Shown piece after piece: positions 46,562 to 57,325 of a stretch of DNA of 64,000 nt. The notes below the pieces were generated by a model. That model saw only the letters and a list, made by a program, of their open reading frames with translations, was not told the DNA's origin and made no database searches. Position 1 is the first letter of the stretch. Every line of letters begins with the position of its first letter. Source of the DNA: Chrysoperla carnea (lineage: Eukaryota > Arthropoda > Insecta > Neuroptera > Chrysopidae); NCBI RefSeq assembly GCF_905475395.1, contig NC_058342.1, forward strand, positions 29,594,140-29,658,139, read 5' to 3'. Made by a program: the position numbers and the translations under genes.

Positions 46562-46672
46562 TTATAGTTTTGTATGTTTAACATTATCGGTCCAATAGTT
46601 TTGGATCGTCATCGCTTCTAAGCTGTTTAGGAACGAATCATTGTCCAAACTGTACATTTCTTCAGAATTTTC
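46562..46672 (-). CDS. Membrane protein exon 4 (C-terminal tail)
   Basis: Acceptor TTTTTTTTCCAG, then 36 codons from ENSEEMYSLDNDSFLNSLEA to VKHTKL and a stop. Phase 0. Rich in Asp/Glu/Asn/Ser with a Tyr and a Trp. Confidence 0.8.
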   Translation of the reverse strand, partial: ENSEEMYSLDNDSFLNSLEAMTIQNYWTDNVKHTKL

Positions 46673-49600
46673 CTGGAAAAAAAACATATGAAATAAATAT
46701 ATATATGAAAATTTAATAATACTAAAAAGATGACGAAGTCTTGGGAAATTGACCCATCCAAACAAACTTTCGCTCAATTTGGAGAGTTCATAGAGACACC
46801 CAAAGCCTTTCGTAAAAAACATTTCAACATAAAAAAGGTAAAGGAGTTGAGAATTGGATTAATTTCTGGACTGTTGAGGAGCATCTTTCATAATTTTTGT
46901 GTCATTTAACTTATTGGCACTATACGAGTGCCAGACACCTCTCTGATTAGGGCTCATGATTGAAAGTTGAAAAGGACCGTTCATTCGTCGCTGTTGTCAA
47001 AATTGTCAGAACGTGAAGCATTTGGAAACGCACTTTCATTGCAAATAACGAGTGAATTTTTGACTTCCTGTCCGGCAATGTGTTTTCGTCAAAGTTTAAC
47101 CTTCGTGTAATATTGAAGAGTATGGTTCCAAAAGTTGGGGGCTAAATTTTTCATTTTGTTGGGAAAGAAACAAACAAAATTAGATAAAATATTGCGATGA
47201 TTCAAAAATCGATCCTGTAAATGTGAAACAAATCGTTGTAGGGTATGTAGATTTTAATCCGGAAATAATCTTCAACTATTCAGTGGAAATGCGTTGTTTC
47301 ATAAATGGCTACATTAATAATAATAATAATATCTTTCTGCTGTCTAGAAGATTATTTAAAACTTTACGAAAAGTAATGATGAATTAGAAAAATTTAAATA
47401 AAATTTGTATATTCGGAAACGGAATGTGAAACTTTTCATATTCAGCAACATTAATCGGAACTGTTTAAGTAATGACATCGAAAGTCGGATTAAAATATTG
47501 CAATAAAATTCGTAACTTACCCGCATTGTACTATCATCAATATATCCACTCGAATCTAAATTACTACTTTTATCATTCAAACTTTGTGGTTTATTTAAAT
47601 ATCTACGTCGATATAAAACGAAACTAATTGCTCCAATCAATACACCAAATATTAAAACTCCAAACGATGCACCCGTAATTGTTGCCACTGTAAATATTGA
47701 ATTTGGATTCTCACGTGATTCAATGATATCGGTTGATGCACCCACTTTCTCTTGTACATTAATTTCATCGGTTGGCGTTACATCGATATCATCGATTATT
47801 AATTCTTTACGTTTTTGATCATTTGCTAACGATAATGTTAACGGATCTGTTGTATTTGAAGCAATGATTTCGTCATGATAGACAGTATCCTAGAAAAAGA
47901 ATGTGAACAAATTGATTTTTGTATCGTCAAATCATTTTTATGGCCGAGGTATTGGGAAATCAAACCACCCAAAATACGCATACAAATTTGCAACTCTAAC
48001 TCAACTTGGAGAGTCCGTGGAGATACCCAAGCCTTGAGAATCGCAAAAAAACATTATATTTCAACATAAAAAGGGCAAAGGGGCAGAAAATTGAATTGAT
48101 TTTTGGATTTTTGAAAAGAATTGATTGATTTTGAAAAGCAATGATTTCTATAGCAAGATATTTCGGGATGTTAAGTAGAACTTGATCATTAAAATTTCGC
48201 GGCAGATATGTGGCAAGCTAAGTTCTAAGAAATTGCCTTTAGATAATTCAATTGTGCTTGGGTAAAATTAATAAGGATCCAGTAAAAAGAATGGTAGGTA
48301 GCTCAATGTAGGGGGAATCTGGGCACACCACTCCACATTTTTACGTGTAGAAGCCGCTGGAAAATTTTGAGCAGTGTTCGCCTTGAAAGATATCGCGGTA
48401 CAGAAACTTTGGGCACTTTTACTGTTCATATGGTACCATCTGCTTACCAGCAGTAAGCATTCCCTGTTTCCAGGAAATGGGTTCTGAAACTCTATCTAAC
48501 GTGCGTTTGTCAGAGGACGCAATTTTATATTTTAGATATCAAGGAGGAGTTAGTGTAAAGTTAAATCCAAATTTGTGGGGTTATAGCCTTTGTCCTCCGG
48601 CCGCCATTTTTGAAAAAGAATACAAATGATTGTTAACTCCCGAATTAAAAAAAAGGGTGTTATAAGTTTGATCGCCATGTGTGTGTCTATGGTATCGTAG
48701 CACTTAAACGGATGAACCGATTTTAATTTTTTTTGTTTTATTTGAAAGGTAATTTAACGAAGAGTGTTCTAAGCTATGTTTCAAGTGCAAGTTTAGGGTT
48801 CCGTATCCAAGAAATTTGTCGGGGGTTTTTTATATTTTGTAAATTTCAATTAGATTTATTTTGTTGCAAATAAAATTCTTTTTGAACTTTGGTAGGTAAC
48901 TTCCATATACAAAATACTTACATTTAACGTTTTATTACCATCTGCAATACCAAACGTTGAATTTGGCAACAATGATTCAATCAATTCCGAATGATTAAAA
49001 TGATTCAACATTCGTATATCTTCATGTTGAATTGAACCGGTAGCATTTTGATCCGCTACCACCATACTCTCGTGCAATAAAACTTTCGTCACATTACTTT
49101 TCACCGTTGAACTATTTCCAGGATTCGTCATAGTAATCTGATGTAATTGCTTTGGTATTGTTGTATCAATTGCTTTGGGTGTTCTTGTCTCTTTAACCGT
49201 TGTCTCATTATTATTGATGATCACTGATGTGGATCGATTCTTTTGCTGTTGTTGATTTGTTGTTGTTGTTGCATTTGAATGTAGTAATTCATCATCGTTA
49301 TATTTAATTGTTGATGTTGATAGTATAATGGAATCATCTAGCGTTGTTGATTTATTGTATGTGGAATTATAGGAAGGGTATGAATTTGACACTTGAATTG
49401 AGCTGATTACTGAAATAATATAAAATAAAAAATATATGTTATTAATCATACTTTAAGTCTATTAATTATGGTAGCACAGTGGAACCTCGATAACTCGAAT
49501 CTCGAAAACAATGCAAAAAAAATTTTTCCTTTGGAATTTGATCAAACTTGGTGGATGGGGTAATTTTGAACCAAAAATTATGAAAATCGGATTAATTTAA

Positions 49601-52600
49601 CGATTGGATGCAGAGTTTCTGAGATATCGCAATATTTGGATCGATTTTAGTCCGTATCTCAAAAACTATTCGGCCAGTCATTAAATGCACCCGATTTTTG
49701 TACTTTTTGGGTCAAAATTACCTTATATACGGAGTTTTATCGAAATTGGAGATCAAAAAAATTTCTCAATTTTTTGCAATTTTTTTAAGGGGTACCCCTT
49801 TGAAAAAATCGAGAAAAACGCAAAAAAAAATTTTGCTTTGGAATTTGATGAAAGTCGGTGGATCGGGTAATTTTGACCCAAAAAGTATAAAAATCGGGTT
49901 AATTTAATGATTGGATGCAGAGTTTCTGAGATATCGCTAAATTTGGATCGATTTTAGCTCGTATCTCAAAAAATATTAGACCAGTCATCAAATTCACCCG
50001 ATTTTTGGACTTTTTGGGTCAAAATTACCTTATATACTGAGTTTTATCGAAATTGGAGATCAAAAAAATTTTTCGATTTTTTGCAATTTTTCTAAGGGGT
50101 ACCCCTTTGAAAAAATCGAGAAAAACGCAAAAAAAATTTTTGTTTCGGAATTTGATGAAAGTCGGTGGATGGGGTAATTTTGACCCAAAAAGTATAAAAA
50201 TCGGGTTAATTTAATGATTGGATGCAGAGTTTCTGAGATATCGCAATATTTGGATCAATTTTACCTCGTAACTCAAAAAATATTAGACCAGTCATTAAAT
50301 GCACCCGATTTTTGGACTTTTTGGGTCAAAATTACCTTATATGCTGAGTTTTATCGAAATTGGAGATTTAAAAAATTTTTCGATTTTTTGCAATTTTTTT
50401 AAGGGGTACCCCTTTGAAAAAATCGAGAAAAACGCAAAAAAAATTTTGTTTTGGAATTTGATGAAACTCGGTGGATGGGGTAATTTTGATCCAAAAAGTA
50501 TAAAAATCAGGTTAATTTACTGATTGAACCTACAGAAAGTTGCAATATAAGCGAGTATCATGGACAAAACTCTAACAAAAGTTAGAGTTCCCACCAAAAA
50601 ATTAAAATCCATAAAATTGTGAACAAAAGGGAAGTTAACTGAGGGCTATAACGTGATAGTCTTTGTTTTTATAGGAGAAATTACCCAGCAAAGTGAGCGG
50701 GTATCTGCTAGTACATAATATAAAACAAAGTCGTCAAAATTTTGACTTTACGAGCGATATTTCGGAGCGAAAATCTTTCGATAAGAGAAAACTGATCAGC
50801 CTAAACGTAGACTAATAAACATCGGTGACAACCCATATTATGCCTACTCATAACTTAACATTAACCGTATTAATTGTGATTTAAGTGTAATTGATATCCA
50901 ATTCAGTATATACAAGGTTTTTAAACAATTAATTCCATTAATTGTTATATTTACTTAATACTTGTTGGTTTTTTCAAGTTTTCTGTCATTTAATACAAAT
51001 ACAAAAAAAAATTTCTAAATGTACAATAGACCGTTTCACTTGAACTAGCACCCTGATTAGGTACCTGGTAGTACCTGAGTTAGTACCCATCCAACAAACA
51101 GTTTACATACAAAAATACAAAAAAGATACTTGAAACAATATGATAAAATTTTTGAAATTTTGCATATACTTTACATAAAATTTAAGAAATGACTATTAAA
51201 ATATTTTACAAATAATTATTTTTTAATAACCATTATTTATAAATTGCCCATTAATTTTTTTTAATGATCTTATATATTATTACTCTAGCAAGTTTTTTCC
51301 TGTCTTACCCTCAGCATTCACTCCTCATGATTCACTCTTCATTTTCAAGCTCATTATGTCTAGGCTTTGCGAAAAATATACTCGCGATCAAAAAATGTAC
51401 CGCTTAGGAAATGACTAAGCTAATTTAAAAACAAGTGAAAACAAACAATTGACTGAGTTAATTGTTGAAATACCATGTATAGACAATGTTGATTACTCTG
51501 TCACATTACACATACATACATGTCACACATATAACTGATATTTCCATATAATACATACTATACAATTTCCGCATAATTTGCGCTCTCACGAGTAAACAGT
51601 GATGTTTATGAAAAAATGTTTCAAACAAAAGTTGTTTATTTTTTATAAGAAACATTTTTTACGTTTAAACTTTTGTTCTATCTCTAACGATTTACAAGAC
51701 CCAATTGACCTGTGTTGCTCATTTACGAACTCGACTTTTTACGTCCTAAGTACGCTATAAAAATTTCAGCTTGATATCTCTTTTTGTTTTTGAGTTATCG
51801 TGATGACAGACTGACAGACGACAGACAGACAGAAAACCGGAGATGGACTATTCAGGTGATTTTATGAACGAACACCTATACCAAAATTTTGTTCATAGCA
51901 TCAATATTTTTAGGCGTTACAAACTTGGGACTAAATTTAGTATTATACCTTAATATATTTCATATGCATGGTATAATTAAGTTGTTTTTAGCCACGGGTA
52001 CCGGTAGCTCGGGAGTGTAATTCCTCACGGGCCGAGCTAGTATTAATAAATAATTTTTATGCTAATAAATTTCTATGACGTTTGTTTGTTTACCTACATT
52101 ATTTAAATTTTACACTCGATGTAAGTAAAAAACGACAGTTCTAGTAGGATATGACCATCCTTTTCTATTTATTTTCACCGAGTGTAGAAGTGTATGAAAA
52201 CGCAAAAATAAACAATATTTCGTTTTTTTATAAAAATTTAAAATTTATACAAAATTAAGAAAGAGATTTATTTCAAAACCTTTTTTACGTTATCTTGAAA
52301 GCAACTCCAGCAGAGAAAATTTGGGTTTTTTATTCTTGTCTCGATAGAATCGTATAGTTTCATTTTACTTAACACCAACTTCATCAGGAGACGCCTCTGC
52401 TTCTAGGTGACAAGATGTTCTTATTGAGGGCAATGAGGTACTCGACTCATTCTTTATTAATATTCCTGAACTGAAATGATAGGAATTGCTTTTTTCTCGG
52501 TTTTTAAGGTTTTGCATACCTTTTACAAAATCTCCGCATTAAGTTAAAGTGTTGAAAATCTGTTAAGTTAGAGAGTTGAATTGGTTGTTGACTATTAGTG

Positions 52601-55600
52601 TAACTTTCGTAAATGTCAACTTCCGAACACACCTACCAACTATTGTTTATAGAAATATCAAGAATTCCTGCGGTTTTTAAGATATTTGAGATGTCGGCTT
52701 GCTAGTCGACCCCCCTTCATGTAAATATTTCATGGCTGCAAAAAAATGAAACAACAAAAATCTGATTTCAATAAAAAGTATCGAATCATAAGAAGCACCT
52801 ATACTCTGCGCATATATGACAGAGTACATATCAGAGAATATTATTAAGTTTAGTAACGCTTAGAAATATTAATGATACAAACAAAATTTTGGTTTAGATG
52901 TTACCAAAGTAGTATGTTTCTTAGATGTTTTTCAGTTCGCGCGACGTCAAAAGTGACTTAGAATTCGTAAACAAACAATCCAAGTCAATTGGGTCAGTAG
53001 GGCCCATCATTTAAACCGTAAAAGATAGAAGAATAGTACAACACAAAAACAAATCTCCATGAAAAAATAAACAACTGTTACAAAAATTATTTTCGTAAAC
53101 ATCATAGTTTTCCCGCAAGGACGCAAATTAAGACGGAATAGTAGTTTCGGTTAGGTTAGGTTAGAGTGGCTGTCCTGGGGTGGGACACACTTAGACCATA
53201 ATGTCCGTTGTGATACCGAAAAAGAGCTGGCCCATTCCCGGCCACTACTCCATGAACCATTTGAAACTGTTTAAAAACAGCAGGAGAGCTTTGACGTCGA
53301 CGGACTTTAGGTCGGTGAGGTCGTCAAAGAGAGTCTCAAGTAAGTCCATCTCCTCATGACAACTCTGGGCAGTGACAGAGAAGATGAGACATTGTCTCCT
53401 TCTCCTCTCCACTGTGACAGCTCCTGCAGTAGTCGTAATACACTGCCAGGCCCAGGCGTTCAGCATGTCTGCCGTCCAACCAATATCCTGTAATAGCCGC
53501 AACAACTTTTCGAACAGACGCCCTTGGAATGTATGACGGAATAGTATAGACATACAGAATATTTTAACAATTAACTCAGTTAATTGTTGATTTTTTTGAC
53601 TTGTTCATCTGAAATTATGCATATACTATAAATAGAATTTAAAAAATGAATATTAAAATATTTTTTTAAATAAAAATAATAATTTTTTAAATAAACAAAT
53701 ATTTATTAAAAATTTATTTTTTTTTATGATAGGTACTTAATAATTGTTATGCTTATAGTCACAAGTATGTACATGTACTGAAGGACAAAACGCAACAATA
53801 AATTCAACTAATTAAAACGAATTAAATTAAATATAAAAAAAAATGAAAGTAAGAATTTTTATATTATAAGTACTTCTTAGATTTTGTATTGTCATAGATC
53901 AACATGAAACGGCATTGACCCATTGAAAAATACAATATGGTCATTAAAAGACTTTTTAAGAGTTGACATGTCTACTACATTTTTCATTTTAAGGTAATTC
54001 ACCCGTAAACACGTTATTAGGTGATATTTAAAAAAAATTATAATTAATGAATCATTGGTCAGGCGACATAATTTTCATATTTAATATGCAGGTAATTAAC
54101 ATGCAATTAAATGGTAAATAGAGCCGTCTTAATCACATTGGGCGCCGAGGTGGGCGAAAATCAACCTGCGCCTCTTATTAATACAAAAACCCTATCTAAA
54201 ATAAAGTTTTTTAAAAATCAAAATCAATTTTTCTGGCTTATTAGTTACATAAATTATAATCCCAAGGAATTTAAAATTTCTGGATGACCGATTTTATCAC
54301 TAATATAAGAACCATTCAAAATATCTCCACACAACTATCAATTTGAATGTCTCGGTAATGTATTTTATTTCGTCGCCAATAGATGTCAGGAAGACACATA
54401 ATTTGCAATCAATGTTTCAATTTTTTCTAAAAACACCTATAAAACGACGTTTTCTAAAAATGAAACCATGCTAGATCGATTTTTCCCCCCAAAAGCCCCT
54501 TACATACTAATTTTCATGAAAATCCGATGCGCCGATTAATCGTTTCCAAATCGGAAACGGCCAAAACGATTTTCATGAAAATTAGTATAAAGGGAGCTCT
54601 TGGGGCGAAAAATCGATCTAGTTTGGTTTCATTTTTAAAAAACGTTGTTTTATCTGTGTTTTTATGAAAAATTGAAACATTGACTGCAAAATATGACTCT
54701 TCCTGACATCTATTGGGGACGAAATAAATTACATGACCGAGACATTCAAATTGGTAATTGTGTGGAGTCATTTTAAATGGTTCCTTGTATTAGTGATAAA
54801 ATTTGTGCTTTTTAGATGAGAAAATACCGAGTAAAGCTCGGTCATTCAGGTACTGAAACATTAAAGCTTGTTGCTCACAAATATTTTAACATATAAAGGC
54901 CGTTTCATACTATACTAGGTTTGATAATTGTAAGTAATTTTGTAAGTTATAATCACAAAACGGCAAGGTTATTATTACATGAAAATTGTCGTAAAAAATT
55001 GATTTCGGTAGATTAATTTTCCTAAAAACATAAATATCCGTCCTTGATTCAGTAATAACAAACGACTTTAAAACTAAAATTTGCAATTGTAAAACTAATT
55101 GATCTAATTTTTAATTGTTCAAATCCGGGGTTTTAAATTTAAATTTATAAACAGGAAATTTTCAAATATCCTGTTATTCTTTTAATTTAAAAAAAAAACG
55201 TTACTTCACTATTTTTATTTATTCATTTCTTTCAATTAAGGTTATGCGACCACTACCATTTCTTCTTAACTCAAAATTTAACCGGAAATATACAAATTGA
55301 AATTTTGAATTTCTAGTTTGACAAGTGAAAACAAATAATTGACTAACTTAACTGTAGAAATACTCTGTACGTAGAAAGTGTTGAATGTCATTGCTTACAT
55401 TATTTTTAATAAATTAGAAGAGTTTAAAAAAGCAAAACATTTATGGTGGCCTTTCGACACAACCAAGTAAATGGTTTTCGAAAATTTCGAAAGTATTTTC
55501 TACGTTTTTCGAGAATGTTTCACAAAACAACTAGTTGAAGCTACCTGTAAATTTTCAGCTTCCTATCTTTTATAGCTTTCGAAAAAATGGACATCAAAGT

Positions 55601-57325
55601 TTTGTCCTAATTTGCGCTTTCATGAGTGATGTTTAGAAAAAAACGTTTCAAACAAAAGTTGTTTTTTTTTATAAGGAACTATTTTTATCTATAACAGTTG
55701 AAATTAACTTTTTTGTTTCTAACGGTTTACAAGAGGGGTCCTACGAACCCAAGACCCAATTGCGCCATGTTGCTCATTTACGAATCTGTATTCTGACCTC
55801 TATTAATGGAACCCTCTGTAAGTGAGACAGATATTTATTTATACCTCGATATCTGAGACACTGGGTAAGTTGAATACCCCTATAAGTGAGACAAATTTGT
55901 AGGCCCCTTCATGTCTCACTTAACCAGATTTCACTGTACTTGAATAAAAATCTTTGTACTCTTTTCTTCGCAATTGCGAAACAATAAGGTTATCTGCACA
56001 ATGGCTGTGCCATTAAAAAAAAATACCTCGCAAAAATATGAAATATAATTTATGCGTCTATTGTTAATTGTCTCCCATTCAATTTTACGTATTGTTTTGA
56101 AGGAGATCATTTAAAATTGCTCATTTACTTGCTATTCACATTAAAGAAAAACTATTAATTTTTCACCATCCCCGCCAATGGATTCGTAACCTACGTCAAA
56201 AATGCTTTAGTTTAGTTTTTTTTTCTGGCGATCTAGGAGCATTTTTAAAAAACGGCACTAAATTTCAATAATACGTCTAACTACTTCGAAAAGTGCGCCG
56301 GATATGCAACCACATTTGCTCACATTGTTTCGCTTTGGTTTTTGAGTTAAAAATAAACGCATTTAAACAACGATCATGACGAGTTTCTTGCCCCTCGAAC
56401 ATTTTTCGATTATCCATATAGTTCGCCCCTGTCTATTTATTGATCGTGCCCCCTAATTTGACTATTGCACAACTTCCTGTTCCTAGCAACTTTTTAACCA
56501 CAATAGGACTTCCTGAAAATTAACCATCATCCAATTTTGTTTAACGTAATTGGGAAAACCGAATTTTATATTTTATTATGCACTTCCTTTAGAAAACAGT
56601 ATTGAAAAAAAAAAATTAAGATCATACAATTTTAAAGAATTAAAAACTATAGTTAAGCCGATTGCCTTGGCTTCAATTGCGGTCGACTTCAAATACTTAG
56701 ATATTTCGAAATTTTTATTACATCTAATTATTGAGTACAAAATTTATTTTTTACTTTTTCTAATCAAAAAAGCTGAAGATCGCAACATAGATAGTTTTCG
56801 AGGAAGTTCAAAGATTTCTTTCAAAATTGATCCAAAAAAGTTGATTGATAATGAATAAAAACCGGTATTTTTAAAAAGTTTCTACAATAAGATCCTGTGA
56901 TTTTGGAAAAGTCGAAAGACTTTCTTATACAGCAAGAAATTTTATTTCCTTCACGATCGTAAAGTTTATTTTTACCAGTTTCGCTTGTTTGAATTTAATC
57001 CAGAACCATGTTAAAAAAAAAAACGTAAATTATAGTTAAAAAAATTCGAAAAACTATTTATTTTCGATTTTAATAACTCAGCAAGTATGACCGAAATTAA
57101 ATTTTATATTATAGAAAAACTATTTTCCACAACAATAGGGTGATTGCTTTGAAATTCTACCGATTCTTTTTAACTATTTAAGGAAGTGGTGGCAACGTTT
57201 TTCTGTTTCCCACTGCGAAGGAAGTAAATTCATCAAAGCCTTTTCGGCACTTAAGTATCTAGAAAAATTTTAAACTTACCAAAAAACGTTATCCAAAACC
57301 AATGCATCCAATATGGCATAATCAT
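46562..57325 (-). CDS. Single-pass type I membrane protein, mucin-like ectodomain (four exons)
   Basis: Exons 57325-57280, 49409-48922, 47889-47521 and 46672-46562 join in frame to 337 codons and a stop. Residues 1-22 (MIMPYWMHWFWITFFVISSI..) form a strong signal peptide. Residues 23-240 are a Ser/Thr/Asn-rich ectodomain with about ten NxS/T sites, a Gln run and no Cys pattern. IFTVATITGASFGVLIFGVL and IGAISFVL (243-270) form the transmembrane helix, followed by the stop-transfer YRRRY. The 66-residue tail has LDSSGYIDDS and ends EEMYSLDNDSFLNSLEAMTI, QNYWTDNVKHTKL, with Tyr motifs that could be signalling or sorting sites. The tail looks far more constrained than the ectodomain. I do not recognise the family. 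The first exon is an inference from splice phase and signal peptide; a read-through start at 49449 (MINNIYFLFYIISVISS) is the alternative. Confidence 0.75.
46733..46870. repeat. Intronic repeat, copy next to exon 4
   Basis: GAAGTCTTGGGAAATTGACC, TTTGGAGAGTTCATAGAGAC, ACCCAAAGCCTT and ATTTCAACATAAAAAAGG parallel 47940-48110. It lies 61 bp upstream (in gene sense) of the exon 4 acceptor. Confidence 0.75.
47521..47889 (-). CDS. Membrane protein exon 3 (juxtamembrane, transmembrane helix, tail start)
   Basis: Acceptor CTTTTTCTAG, donor GTAAGT, 123 codons in phase 0. It starts DTVYHDEIIASNTTDPLTLS, crosses the helix and ends SSGYIDDSTMR. Confidence 0.85.
47940..48110. repeat. Intronic repeat, copy next to exon 3
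   Basis: GGTATTGGGAAATCAAACCA, CTTGGAGAGTCCGTGGAGAT, ACCCAAGCCTTGAGAATCGC and TTTCAACATAAAAAGGGCAA mirror the copy at 46733-46870 at the same distance (about 50-60 bp) from the neighbouring exon. Confidence 0.75.
48650..48800 (+). repeat. LINE 3' tail-like repeat in intron 2
   Basis: AAAAAAAGGGTGTTATAAGT, TGTGTGTCTATGGTATCGTA, GGATGAACCGATTTT. Shared wording with 32325-32480 in LIPT1 intron 1. Confidence 0.55.
48922..49409 (-). CDS. Membrane protein exon 2 (ectodomain)
   Basis: Acceptor TATATTATTTCAG, donor GTAAGT after ACGTTAAAT. It codes the Thr/Ser/Asn-rich ectodomain (for example LLHSNATTTTNQQQQKNRST, NPGNSSTVKSNVTKVLL). The upstream sequence in the same frame is open as far as an ATG at 49449, which gives the alternative start. 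Confidence 0.8.
49481..49505 (+). mobile_element. pogo/Tigger-type end (solo)
   Basis: CAGTGGAACCTCGATAACTC is the usual terminal wording. It directly adjoins the 307-bp array. Confidence 0.45.
49506..50560 (+). repeat. 307-bp tandem repeat, about 3.4 units, forward
   Basis: The marker AAGGGGTACCCCTTTGAAAA starts at 49787, 50094 and 50401, exactly 307 bp apart. Each unit has AAAAATCGAGAAAAACGC, GGTGGATGGGGTAATTTTGA, TTAATTTAATGATTGGATGC, TCTGAGATATCGC and TTTTGGGTCAAAATTACC. The array ends with TGATTGAACCTACAGAAAGT. Adjacent units are highly alike. It lies in intron 1 of the membrane gene, about 95 bp from exon 2. Confidence 0.92.
50561..51430. other. Intron 1 sequence with an element tail
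   Basis: About 50580-50712 (GTTAGAGTTCCCACC, ATTACCCAGCAAAGTGAGCG, GGTATCTGCTAGTA) is the tail of the element seen at 23988-24460. The remainder is AT-rich. Confidence 0.5.
51431..51977 (+). repeat. Family A interspersed repeat, near full-length copy
   Basis: All landmarks in order, from ACAAGTGAAAACAAACAATT to CATATGCATGGTATAATT. The GGACCCAAG block is shortened (TTACAAGACCCAATTGACC). Confidence 0.85.
52840..53605 (-). repeat. Family A copy, reverse, split by a LINE
   Basis: 52840-53144 runs from the tail (TAAGTTTAGTAACGCTTAG) to GCAAATTAAGACGGAATAG. 53547-53605 continues with TATAGACATAC and TTAACTCAGTTAATTGTTGA, then TGACTTGT. The LINE at 53145-53534 and its duplicated target separate the parts. 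Confidence 0.75.
53145..53534 (-). mobile_element. I-like LINE, 5'-truncated insertion with 12-bp target-site duplication
   Basis: The - strand codes KLLRLLQDIGWTADMLNAWA, then in a second frame YCRSCHSGEEKETMSHLLCH followed by CPEL (the Cys-His knuckle), and in the first frame again DDLTDLKSVDVKALLLFLNS and FKWFME with a stop. The 3' UTR ends CTCTAACCTAACCTAACCGA. GACGGAATAGTA lies on both sides (53133-53144 and 53535-53546). Shifts between frames show at least two indels in a copy of only 390 bp. Confidence 0.9.
53606..54290. other. Intron 1 AT-rich stretch
   Basis: A scrap at 54118-54175 (GAGCCGTCTTAATCACATTG) relates to 26885. Otherwise nothing. Confidence 0.45.
54291..54802. repeat. 512-bp near-perfect palindrome
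   Basis: The left arm opens ATTTTATCACTAATATAAGA and the right arm, reverse complemented, ATTTTATCACTAATACAAGG. Further matched phrases are TTTGAATGTCTCGGT, CAATAGATGTCAGGAAGA, CAATGTTTCAATTTTT, CTAGATCGATTTTTC and ATACTAATTTTCATGAAAAT. Arms are about 250 bp, most bases identical, around a centre near 54548 (CCAAATCGGAAACGG). No coding part is seen. It lies in intron 1 of the membrane gene. Confidence 0.92.
55321..55802 (+). repeat. Family A variant copy
   Basis: The head (ACAAGTGAAAACAAATAATT) and the part from CTAATTTGCGCTTTCATGAG to TTGCTCATTTACGAATCTGT are family A. Between them, about 55390-55605 is different sequence (GAATGTCATTGCTTACATTA.., TGGTGGCCTTTCGACAC), partly shared with the fragment at 28010. 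This may be a distinct subfamily. Confidence 0.7.
55803..55938 (+). mobile_element. pogo/Tigger-type right end (same family as 59951-60802)
   Basis: AACCCTCTGTAAGTGAGACA, GATATTTATTTATACC, CCCCTATAAGTGAGACA and ATGTCTCACTTAACCAGATT..CACTGTA match the last 140 bp of the element at 59951-60802. Only this end is present, attached to a family A copy. Confidence 0.8.
55939..57279. other. Intron 1 AT-rich stretch
   Basis: The open frame 56550-56858 has no recognisable domain, and its composition is that of the background. Nothing else recognised. Confidence 0.4.
57280..57325 (-). CDS. Membrane protein exon 1 (signal peptide), inferred
   Basis: ATG at 57325 gives MIMPYWMHWFWITFF and one base, then donor GTAAGTTT. 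Joined to TA of exon 2 this forms Val and completes a hydrophobic signal peptide MIMPYWMHWFWITFFVISSI. A frame-keeping join has a one-in-three chance and the donor is strong. The 7.9-kb intron makes transcript support desirable. Confidence 0.55.

Noticed and set aside
49685-50523. Several overlapping open frames with the repeated text MHPIFGLFGSKLPY
   Set aside because: They are the same frame of the 307-bp tandem unit read repeatedly, with no domain. The reverse array gives the same text at 58395-58688.
54514-54771. 85-residue open frame on the - strand
   Set aside because: It crosses the centre of the 512-bp palindrome and has no homologue-like features.
56550-56858. 102-residue Lys/Ile/Leu-rich open frame
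   Set aside because: No recognisable domain or start context; lies in an intron on the opposite strand and looks like chance in AT-rich DNA.
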